From contig NMRA01000001.1 of assembly GCA_002633005.1 (NCBI GenBank), positions 2,608,997 through 2,672,996 on the forward strand: a stretch of DNA of 64,000 nucleotides, given 5' to 3'. This document shows positions 43,581 to 54,900 of this stretch, piece after piece. Numbering within the stretch: the stretch's first letter is position 1; each line of letters begins with the position of its first letter. The translations under genes were made by a program, and so were the position numbers. Under the pieces are notes generated by a model. That model made no database searches. It was not told the origin of the DNA and was given only the letters and a program-made list of their open reading frames with translations. This stretch comes from Phoronis australis (lineage: Eukaryota > Phoronida > Phoronidae).

Positions 43581-45660
43581 TCAAAACTCAAACACATGAG
43601 TGTAGGGTCCATTAGTGACAGTACTCAGCACCTGCCTATTACCATAGGTTCCATATTTGACATTGGCACCAGCCTCTCTGCATTTCTCACTCTGAGAAAA
43701 CTTTTCTGTACATTTCTGTACTAAATCTTTAAATAGAAGTTCTCCTTCAGATTTTGTGCATATGCCATGGTACTGAACTGCCTTGCCTTTCATTTTCCCC
43801 CCAAGACAGAACTGAGGTATTATTAGCAAATCTCCAGGTAAGTCCAGGATGGAAACTTGCTTCCCATCTGCTCCTTCACAGAGTCTTAAATTTAGAAGAT
43901 CTTTTACTGCAAAGAAAATGAATGTATGTCACGAGAACTGGATAGAAGTAAAACAACAAAGTTCAAAAAAATAGTTAACATAACTTGGCATTTCTGCTGC
44001 ACTGTGTTCCAAATTTTAGAGACTGTCCCAATAGTAGTTGAAGATTGACGTAAAACCGCAACTGTGATTGTTTTGAACTGACAAATACATTTTTACAAAA
44101 GTTTGAATACAAAGTTAGACTGAGATGATAGGAAAATTGTACCTACCTATTTTATTCACTGTGTGCTCATCTGCACCTTTCATGAAGCAGAGAAAAAATA
44201 TCATTCCTCTGTTGATCTGCAATAAGATGAGTTAAGAAGCAGCTATTTTGGTAACAAAAATACTGAAGTAATTGTTTCTTGGCTGAACACTTTGGACGCT
44301 TGAGACTCACGCCAGTGGCGTGGATTCGATACCCGCATTAGATGAATTTGTCATTTACACACACTTCTACAACTACCAGAGTCATCTGGGCTTAATTTCG
44401 GTCAGCAATAACCATTCAAAATGCATTTCCAAGCACGAGCAGAGTTAATCGAGCGTTTCAAGCATGGTGATGCCTGTCAAAGTATAAAACTGCTTTTTGA
44501 AAACTATGCATTTTCAAGAATTAATCATTCAATAAATATGTAGAACAAAAAAGTAACTGAAATCACTGTTTGAATCATCAAAATCGGTTCACTTTAACTG
44601 GGTTTACGCAGATCAAAATTAAATTGACTTCAACAGCTTGACCAATAAGGAAAGCCGTCCAAGTTCGACTGTATTTACCTGATCAGACTTGGCTTTAAGC
44701 AACTCAAGAGATGTGGAAATAAGCTGCATGGACTCGCTGGATATGGAATTCAAGTTACGATAAGATTCGATTTCCATTGCAAACAAGAACGTTGAAACCA
44801 TGTCATGAGCATACTGTTTTCTTTCAAGTTGATGTCAGTCTTTTGTTTGTAACAAAAGCCAGAAAATGACATTTCTTATAGCAGGCAAGGTGAGTGTCAT
44901 TTGACAGTAAGATTTTGATGATGAGCAGATCATACCCAGTGTTGTGAAATATTTCAAGGTCCATGTGAAGTTAACATACAGCAATTACTAACTGTGTTTT
45001 GATGTGTGTCTTCATACAGCTATCTACATCGTTTAAGCATGAAAAGAATCCTTCGGTGACACTTTCACCATTCAACATTGGGCAACTCGACCAGTTTGCA
45101 TACCTCGAAATCTACCGGCATTGATCAAAGACGCCATGTTGTCGTAGTTAATTACATTGCCTCAGACCCAGCATAAACACACTGGGGGCAACAATAGCAT
45201 TTTAAATAGTATATTTGGACAGTCTGCAAAAAGTATACCTGTTTAAGTTTTTGAATTTTGAAAAGCAGACAAGAAAAAATGCAACTTTTATATCTCAAAA
45301 GGCACCCAAGGCGATGTAGCTGCCTAGTATGCTGTTGTCATATTATGTTTCTCATTAATTCTGCTGGATGTGCAACATAATTGAGACAATTACCAAAACA
45401 CCTGGCAGCAGTTGGATTTTGAGGTAAGCCAACTTGGCACTCCATGACGACATGACGTACATTCCGAGTCTGACCACTCTGCATCAGACATTTCAACCGA
45501 CCGACCACAGTATCAGATTTTGTATTTAGAGCCAACAAACCTCGGAGTTCTCTGCAGGACTATTTTCTGTCGCTGGCTTTATTAACAGTTTAGCCGAAAG
45601 ACACTGTTGCACGACAACCCTTGCTTTGAAAACGCCATCAGACGTGTTGCAGCCTTCCAT
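43581..45660 (-). CDS. DTD2: D-aminoacyl-tRNA deacylase 2 / animal tRNA deacylase, 3 exons
   Basis: Exons on the minus strand: 45660-45541, 44216-44147, 43906-43581; 171 aa, the normal size (about 168 in vertebrates). It belongs to the DTD-like fold; the animal enzyme (also called ATD) removes wrongly attached amino acids, notably L-Ala from tRNA(Thr). Exon 1 gives ARVVVQQCLSAKL, exon 2 INRGMIFFLCFMKGADEHTV, and exon 3 VSILDLPGDLLIIPQFCLGG, KMKGKAVQYHG and the C-terminal GTYGNRQVL..TNGPYTHVFEF. The NGPYTH segment corresponds to the Gly-Pro active-site motif of this branch. Exon junctions keep frame (phases 0 and 1). The exon 1 donor is GAG|GTTTGT, weaker than the others here. Divergent from KIF16B (275 bp between starts) and convergent with MOCS1. 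Confidence 0.9.
44283..44345 (+). repeat. possible tRNA-like SINE remnant in DTD2 intron 1
   Basis: TGGCTGAACACTTTGG resembles a pol III A box and GGATTCGATACCC a B box, about 35 bp apart. Single copy here, weak evidence. Confidence 0.3.
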
Positions 45661-45935
45661 CACAGAAATTCACTTCCTTGTCGCTTGGTAAAATAAAATT
45701 AACAACTTCCGGTACTCAAAATGATCAATTATCTTCTCGTTGCAGTTAAATATGCAAACTTCTAGAATATAATTTAAAAATGTGTATCAATCCTTAAAAA
45801 CCTTTGTAGATTAATCTTTTACAAACCGAAATTTTGTTTGAAAAGGCGGTAAACAAGTCACGTGACTATCACATGAGTCACCTCGAGACACATTCATTCA
45901 CCAAGTTCACACCAGTGTGAAAGCGATGCACCGAC
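45661..45935. promoter_or_regulatory. bidirectional promoter region of DTD2 and KIF16B
   Basis: Start codons of the two divergent genes are 275 bp apart. Near the KIF16B side lies AGTCACGTGACT (45856-45867), a 12-bp perfect palindrome containing the E-box core CACGTG, followed by ATCACATGAGTCAC. No TATA box is seen. Both transcripts must start in this interval unless untranslated exons exist. Confidence 0.6.
45856..45867. promoter_or_regulatory. palindromic E-box AGTCACGTGACT
   Basis: The central ten bases GTCACGTGAC equal the consensus (CLEAR-type) site of MiT/TFE and USF-family bHLH-zip factors. It sits 69 bp upstream of the KIF16B ATG. The same ten bases recur at 31143-31152. Confidence 0.5.
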
Positions 45936-48900
45936 ATGGCATCGGTCAAAGTTGCAGTCAGGGTTCGTCCCTTGAATCAAAGGTAAACTTGGGGTGAAAG
46001 TGAAAGTGTTAATCAGTCGTTAGTCGCTGCGGTTTCGAACGGCTTTGGCGTTGGAGTTCAACTGGTCAAATTAGAGTAAATGCCACATTTGTTGTACCTG
46101 TAGACTGTAGTCGAGATTGCGGCGCCACAAGTGGTCGGTCAAACTCAGTGATACAAACAAAGAAAAAGGACGTGGGCATGATCATCACTAATCAGATCTC
46201 AAGTAGTCCGCAGTGTTCTGCTGGCATGCATAGTGAAACTGGGAGTTGTAGTTGATATGTTTTGGACTAATAAGGTCCCAGGAAGGTCATTCCCACTGTG
46301 GTACACTAGCTGAATCTGTGCAAGGTCATGGCACCTTTGCTTTGGCAGTGAAATAAATAATCAGTAATATTAATATTCAATGGTTTGTAAATTTTACTTT
46401 GCAATTTTAATTTCACATTTATTGTCATGATGACGATAATGGGCTATCTTACTTACCAAGAATCACATTTCTTAAATCATGTTTTAATTACCAGGTATTT
46501 CAAGTAGACCCAAAAACTATTATATTAAATGCTTGATCTCAGAATAGTGTCCGTAATCATGTGACTGCCATTTTTCTGAAGATCGTCATAATAGCTGCAG
46601 ACAGGATTTTTTTCTACTCAAATTTTCTTTGCCTACTCTATTGCAGAGCATTCTCACCAATCTCTGCGAAAAATAACTTTCAAGTTTTATCTTCTTGCAT
46701 TTTTTCAAAGGTTTTAACTTTGTTGTGAATGCTCACATATTCACAAGACATTGTCTGATGGTAATTATCAATAGCTATGTTTGACACAATTTTAAGAAAA
46801 AAAATGAAAAAATTAATTTTTTGCCTGCCTAATTTTGTCCTAAGTTGATGAGATTTCAATGCAGCTCCAAAAGCTCTTCTCATTACAGGGAGGTTGTCTT
46901 GGTTCAAAGATTTAAAACTACAAAATCTGTTGTTTTTTGGTGATTTTATTACAAAACATCAATTCTCGCCGTTGCCTGACTGACATTCTCAAAAGGCCGA
47001 TGATTTTACCAGTTAATTATACGTAACTTGCTCCACCATTTATTGAATAAGGTTTTGCTCAGCCAACAGAGCATTTGGTTGCAGCTGCAAAGTTACCTGT
47101 TGGAATTCATGCTGGGGCTGATCTCAGAATATCACTTTTCTCGTGGATAATTTCACTTGAAGGCCTTTTATTGCAAGAACTCGGCTGTCAAAACAGTAGA
47201 AGTCAAAATTCCTTGAACGAAGATGAAAGTCTTGATTTTTGACAGCGGAATGTTTGTGCTAAGAAAACTGGAAAGAAAGTCCCAGACATGCGTCACTTTT
47301 GCAACTAAAAGAAAAAATTGCAAGTTTCGTGCAAAAAAATCATGATTATGGTGATGTGTGAGAAAAAACAAAATCACTTGATCACCAACATCTGGGTATT
47401 GTTGTTGTACACATAATAAAATTATGTGTTCATCAACGATTTTCAAGATATATAATTTATTGGTCTACTGCTAATACATTGAGAAATTCAACCCTTGTTT
47501 GCATAGATACCTTAAGATTTTATTTCATCCATCTTTAGCCAGTCAATAGAAATATGTCTTTTTGTAATGAATTGACCGAGTAAAGGTGTAAAGAACACAG
47601 ATTAGAGACAGATTAGAGACAGATTAGAGAAAGAGTTTCTTATTATTCATCTTGTGTTTTATCTCATCCAGGGTATATCTGCTTATGATTCATTGTAAGC
47701 AAAGGTTAAGCAACTTGGCGCTTATCGAACTTACGTATCAACATCATATATACGGCAGATTAGGAATATAAAATTCAAATGGGAATATTTATAGATCAGT
47801 TTGATAGCTTAAATTATTTTTCCTGTGTTAAGATAGGTCATCCACTTCAATACTTGTGAAATACATAATCAATTAACGCAATGCTTGAAGAATATTATTT
47901 GTCTATGTGTATGTGTGTTTAGTATAGTGACATGGATGTGTCAGGGAATGTTATCTGAAAGCAAAGACTTTTTGTGCCTTACCTCCTCAGCCTCTTGGGC
48001 TTATAGGTGATGTGATGTGATGCAAATTCACATGTGCTGTATTGTATCATTAGGCTCACAGGCCTTAACCGAGATTATGCCTTTTTTGCTACCATTTTTA
48101 CCAAAGTGGTTCACATATTGGCACATGCACCCAAGTTTCATATACAAGCGCAGTTCCACGGTAATACAAAACTATTTACTAAATTTCTTGAAAATACACC
48201 AAGGAACTCCTAAGATGCAGAAGCAAAGGTAAAAAATTACCATTAGGAAGTATAGCGGTAGTCAAAACGAGTGTGCCTATATGTGAATTAATGTTTGGGC
48301 CTATGCAGGAGACATTACCTGGGCTTATATGCGAAACTTAGACACATGCGCCAATGTGCGAACCTCTAGAGTAAAAAAGGACGCAAAAAAGGCATTATTT
48401 CGGATATAGGCCCATGGGCCTAAAGGTGAGGCAACACGGTAAGTGATTGTACACAATTTCTTGCAGCAGTACCCCAGTCGAAAAGTTTGCTGTTGTAAAA
48501 GTGGCCTGTAAGTGGATGAAGTGTTCATGGGGATAGTCATTGCTCTTGCATGAGAGCTTGATCTTTTATCCAGTTGACGATGTGGCTGATTCCTATTACT
48601 GGCTTTTTATATAGTGTATGCTAACAGTATTCAGACAAAATGTCCCAGAATTCCCCATCATGGCAGCTATGTTGAAGCCGGGCTCATTGCCGGTCAGAAT
48701 AACCTTCTGTCGTGACTGAGAATGAAGGTGAATTTGTAAAGAAAGTTAACTCAGGTGTCTTAACCATTCTGTAATTAGAATTTTGCCCTCCTAATAGTTA
48801 TTACCAGTCATTTTTAGTGCTAACAGAGTTAGCTGTTACGACAAGGAAATAGTAATTTGTCTGGTTAGTTTTGTCGTGTATTGTAGGTATTTAATGATTT

Positions 48901-51900
48901 AAATGTTTCTACAAGTTCTGTTGTCTATATTACAGGGAGGTGGACATGAATTCTCAGATAGTCATTCAGATGTGTGGCAAGAAAACGAGCATACAGAACT
49001 TAAAGGTATACTCCAGTAACAAATGAATAGGCGTGTCCTGCATTGAACTCTCCTCTGTGGCGGAGGTAGAAAATACTTAACATCACTAATCTGGTTTTCA
49101 TAATGTCAGATACTCCCACATTGATAAACAAGGGAAAACAGTATATCGCTTGTCTTGCACCGATATTTGTCTTTTTTGCTTATTTCTTGGTGCCAGCATT
49201 GCAACTCAAAATGTGCATGGGAAGAAGAAGGACAAGTGCATGACATATGTTGCATTGTGGGTAAATACCTTGGAGTAAAAGCAGTTATGTGGTATTTCAG
49301 GACGGGCCTATTGTGTTTTCTTTTACCGAACTGTGCTTACTATGCAAGGACATAATTTTTCGTGAAACGTACAACATAGAGTGCGATAGCTAAAAAAGCT
49401 CTAAAACTTGTTTGCTATGAAACTTTTGGGTAAAGGCACCCGTCCATTGTTTCATGATATTCTAATAATTTGACCTCATGCATTGAGGCACGTATTCGTC
49501 AGGATAGAGTCTTCAAAATCTTGAGTGAAAACACAAGCAAGACGGATTTTGATTGAAATTCACACCTTGCCGACTGCAGTACATAGCTAGTCACATGTCT
49601 GACATTTCAAACTCAGATCTTGAATCAGAATCGTTTTGAATTTCGGAGGCAGTTTAGAGCCCATTGTATCAACCGCCATTTGACAAGTATGCGATTGAAT
49701 GAAATTCAGAAACAAAAATATCGAGAACCATGACTTTTATTTGGATTTTGGNGCAGTTATGTGGTATTTCAGGACGGGCCTATTGTGTTGTCTTTTACCG
49801 AACTGTGCTTACTATGCAAGGACATAATTTTTCGTGAAACATACAACATAGAGTGCGATAGCTAAAAAAGCTCTAAAACTTGTTTGCTATGAAACTTTTG
49901 GGTAAAGGCACCCGTCCATTGTTTCATGATATTCTAATAGTTTGACCTCATGCATTGAGGCACGTATTCGCCAGGATAGAGTCTTCAAAATCTTGAGTGA
50001 AAACACAAGCAAGACGGATTTTGATTGAAATTCACACCTTGCCGACTGCAGTACATAGCTAGTCACATGTCTGACATTTCAAACTCAGATCTTGAATCAG
50101 AATCGTTTTGAATTTCGGAGGCAGTTTAGAGCCCATTGTATCAACCGCCATTTGACAAGTATGCGATTGAATGAAATTCAGAAACAAAAATATCGAGAAC
50201 CATGACTTTTATTTGGATTTTGTTAAACTGTCTTCCTGACGATGTCATCTGACTGCTATCTTATGTGAAATTGAGGATTTATTGGGCGAGCAAAGGATTC
50301 TTCTAAATTTGGGCATTTGGCAGTGACTGCGTAATTCCATGAAATGTGCAGGTATATGTGAAATAGTTAAAGGCCTGATGGAAAGTGTACAATTTGAAAG
50401 ATTAGTGGGTTTTTATCCCCCTTGTAGATTCAACCTCTTATAACCTTTTCAAGCCTGTCATAATACTGCTCTTACATAACACCCTCAGAAAAGCCATTTG
50501 ACAAAACAGCTATTAAACTAAATCTTAATAGTTATTCCTTTGTGCTCATGGTGGTGTCCACAAGTGTCTGCTGCACTCATTCACATTATGTGGTGTCTGG
50601 AGTTTGTTCTATGTTAGTTACTTTATGCTTATCTGTTAACAAATTAGCAACACTTTTGAGTACTGGGCATTAGTTGATCTTGTGATGGGAACCCAACATC
50701 TACAATAGGATACATCTAATGAATTATGCATTGTGGTGTAGTTTGATCATGATATTGATACCATTATTTTGTCATCAGTGTACCTTTCTTTTTGCTAAAT
50801 TTTACCAAAAAGACATGGTCACCAGGGGTCAAGTTTAACTTTTATGACCACTTGTAAAATTTTGCAAGTGCTATTTATTAATACTTGCAAATTGGGTCAG
50901 CCTACTTGCTGTTTTTAGTAATGGGGTATAGGTACTACAGAACTTGTGGTGGTCTTGAATTTGAGGCGTATTTTTTGTTATTATCCTCAAGGGACATAGC
51001 GGACATGACCTTAAATAAGCTGTCTCTTGTGTAGGCTTTCCACTTTCAGAAAATATCTACTTTTACCGAATTGGCAAAATGCACAGACGTGTCGACAAGG
51101 TCTTACATACAAATGATATGTATGTCTATAATGCCATCTACATTGAGAGTTACCCTAGAACAAGTTACTACTGGAACAAGCTATCACTGGGTTTAGAAGT
51201 AGTGTAAACGCTATTTGTGCTGGGGCAATTTGGCGGATGCGTTTGACATCTTACCTCACGTTATTTAGAATAGTGTAAATCGTAATATGGATGCAAACTT
51301 GCAAACAAGGCACGCTTGCTCAGTAACACACTAATGTCTTGTGTCTAATCCTGTATGCGCCCTCCAAGTTGCATAGGATGTGTAGTTTACATTCTTTGCT
51401 GGCTGGGGTCATGTTGTACTGTGGCAAATTGTTCTAACCTGTAGTGTGGTCGTTACTTATGTAGCACCACCAGAGTAAAGTAAAATGGACATGCAAGTGT
51501 TATCTTATTTTGAGTCGCAAAAGATGTAATAATTAATTGTTCATGTAAGACAAAGAATTTTTTAGGACCAAATGAAAATCACCCACCTGAAAACTGATCT
51601 TTGTGGTAATTAGATGCCAGAATGAATATAGTAAAAGTTAAATAGGAATGGCTTTTGAATTTGTAATTGGTGACTGTATGGTAAAATCTGACCAATTCAA
51701 GGTACACCTTGGCAATAGGCAAGTGAATTTTTTTCACAAACATTGACTAGCAAGTGTGAAAAATTGAAAGTAATTTACCATTTTGAAATTCTAAACCGTA
51801 ACTGCCTCTGGACAATTTTTGGGCATTCACAACAATGTTAAAAGCTTTTGAAAAATGCAAAGGAGCAGTCACTTTTGTCCGAAATTGGTAAAGATTTTAC

Positions 51901-54900
51901 GATACTTTGGTAAATTTTAGATACACGACGCTCCGAGTGGTCAGGGTGACTCCGGGCGAGAACGTGTGAAGGACTTCACGTTTGATCACTCCTACTGGAC
52001 CATGGATCCTAGTGAACAAGTCTATCACTCTCAAGAACAGGTCAGGTCTCATTAAGTTGTACTGGTTTCGACAACATTTCTCAGTTTCATATCTATTTTG
52101 ATCCCACTTAATTTTCATGAAATGTTGTTGTGCGTTTAGTATCCTACAATTGTGTCTGTTTTTTGTTTTAATTTTATTTTACACATTTCTCAAGTGCTTT
52201 TTATTTTTATTTTGATTTGAAACTGGCCATGTAAAAGCACTACCTTGCATGGTAAAATGTGGCTTTGACACTTAAAACATTCTTGGAATGTTCCTCTTGT
52301 CTCTTTAAGGCCATAACATGACAATGTCATAAACAGTTTGGTTAAAAATGCTGACTCACTTTCAAAACTCATGCTGTAACACCATAAGCAAGAAGCCAAA
52401 CAGCTGAGATGAACACCCACCCACAGTAAACTGGCCTGTTCACTGTAAACGTGTTAATTGTTTCTGTTTCTATTTCCAAATTTCCACAAGAGCAGTCACT
52501 TCATCTAACAGATCTTTAATTTTCTAAACACATGAGAATTGTAAAACAAGACTCCAGAAGGATGATCAGAAAGCGGTGAATTGACCAAACCATTATAATC
52601 AATACGGCGCCTAGAGTAGGACTCTATTAATTTCAAGAACTTGTGACAAGAGGTTAACTTAATGCAGTGAGATGAAGCCAATTTGGTTTCATAGGGAAAT
52701 GAATACAATCACTTAGTTATTACACATTCAATTTAGCACCAGGCCCCTGTGTGCTGTGTGCCCCAGTTGTTGCTGAATGCCGTTAGCCATAAATGAGGAG
52801 GAGGAGTTTGGCGAGCTGTCAATCAAAAATTCCCTCTTCATACTAGGTGTTTCAAGATCTAGGAGTTGATGTTATCAAGTCAGGTTTTGAAGGTTACAAC
52901 GCCTGTATATTTGCATATGGTCAGACTGGCTCGGGGAAAACGTATACTATGATGGGGAAACAGGTATGTGACGTGCAACTTATAATGTTAATCAAACAGT
53001 TGATAAAGCAATGAAATCTGTTGCGAATGTCAAAATAAAAGCTTCTAGATAGCTTGGAGCACCATCCAGATTATCCTTAAATTTAATTCTATTACTATTG
53101 CGCTAATCTTTTAGAAGAATTTTAAAAGCATGATCTTTAATTTCCATTCTTTTATAGAGTTTTTTATGTGTTAATTGGTCTCAGCTGATAAACAACAATT
53201 ACTACACGTTTTTGTTAAAAGTAAAATGGGGGTGGAAATGTGCTGATGTGTCCAATAATCAGTGTCGGGAAGTTGTTCAAGAAAAAAATAAAGTTTGTAG
53301 TTCTTGCTAAATGATGTCTGTGTAGAGCATTTAGAAAAATTGTTTTGTTTTTTGTTCCAAAATGTCATTAGTCCGTTCTTTCATGATTCGTGACTATTTT
53401 CATCGAAATTAACTTGTTTCTATGTAAGATATGTTCAAGCTTCATAATTTCTAGGAAATATATATTGGCCAATGAAGAGTGTCTGTCCACTCTCTTGCTC
53501 TTCCTCTAAATGCTTTTGAAATCATAGCTTGTCCCGTTAAATAGGCTAGCTCAGTCCAAGTTTATGCATCCCGCAAAACTTCCTTGTTCAGTTTGGACAG
53601 GAAGACAGTGATAACAAATTGATTGAATGCTTTGGTGATAAGAATTTTTATTATTATATTAATTGTGTGCAGTGTATACGAGATGTCATAATATTTTTTA
53701 TTGGTTTTTAGGATGATCAAGGTTTGATACCCAGGATATGTCAGGTGAGGACTTGTTTTTATTACTAGAAGTTATTTTGTTTTTTGATTATTGGATATTA
53801 TAATACGTTGAGTTGTGACAGTTGTTCCATACTGTTTGGAACATGGAGTCCATTCTTTATACTAACATTATTTTGTCAGTGACAAAAAGCTAGCATTTTA
53901 GCCCATTAGATGTGCTTTCTGCATAATTTGTGGTCTAGCGTTTTAGCCATTTTTGGAACAGGGTACTAGTCCCAATACACTGTGACAGGTATAGTGGGTA
54001 AACCAAGGTATTCATATTATAGGTCACCATTTAATTTCCAGTAGATTATGAGGTGCCATTCCTAAAATTCTTGACAAAGATTTGTCTCAGCACTTCTGCA
54101 TTCCTTCGTCATCGGAACTGCATTATGAGCTTAGCAAAGAATAAAAGTAAAAGTTTTCAGGTGATGAAATATGACCGTTTGTCTTAAAACGGTTGACTTT
54201 CTTTGTTATTACTTGTATTGCCCACTGCAGATATACAGTCTTCGGGTTGCCAGATACCTTGGCTGTATTAAAATATATTTCTATTTTTCGTGTGAGAAGT
54301 TTTTATCACAAAATTAGCTTTTATTGGCACTTTTTACTTTTAGGGGCTCTTCTTAAGGATGAAAGAAAATTACGAAGACAGCACAACGTATCGTACGGAA
54401 GTGAGGTAACTATTGATTGACCTCATCTGAACATAGAGTCCATGTTGGTGATATAGTCTGAAATACATTGTGTAGGAAGTGAAACCTAAGGATCATAAAT
54501 GCCTGTGTGGGAGGCTTACATATTTTGGATGTTACTGAACTGTAAAGCTGATATGATACCAACATGAATCAAAAATCACCTTAATATTAGTTTGTTGCTT
54601 TTCCCTATTTTGGTTCGAGCTTGCTGCTCCATGTCGCATGTTCATAAGCTGGTCTAAACTGAAATCCTTGTTTGTGGATCTAAAAAACGTTCTGTATGAT
54701 GAGCCAGGTTTTCTGAGCACATCAGAGTTGTGATGAGCAGGCGAAGGTTGATACATTAGCCATCTGCAGTTATTAGATTATATCTGCCAAGTTTGTTAGT
54801 TTCCTGGTGTCAGCATTGCAACTCACAATGTAAAAGAAAATTGTATGATTGACCTAGTTTTTGTTGGGCAGTTCACAGTTGTGATGGCAAGCGAAGACTG

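Noticed and set aside
44619-44801. Minus-strand ORF with possible acceptor and donor, considered as a DTD2 exon
   Set aside because: It has no similarity to DTD2, and exons 45660-45541, 44216-44147 and 43906-43581 already give a full-length protein with correct phases.
45100-45135. Short minus-strand ATG segment with a donor-like GTATGC, considered as a DTD2 first exon
   Set aside because: The frame is short and unlike DTD2; the true N-terminus with QQCLSAKL is at 45541-45660.
47168-47446. 92-codon minus-strand ORF in KIF16B intron 1
   Set aside because: Hydrophobic, low-complexity content without any motif I recognise; no start context or splice support.
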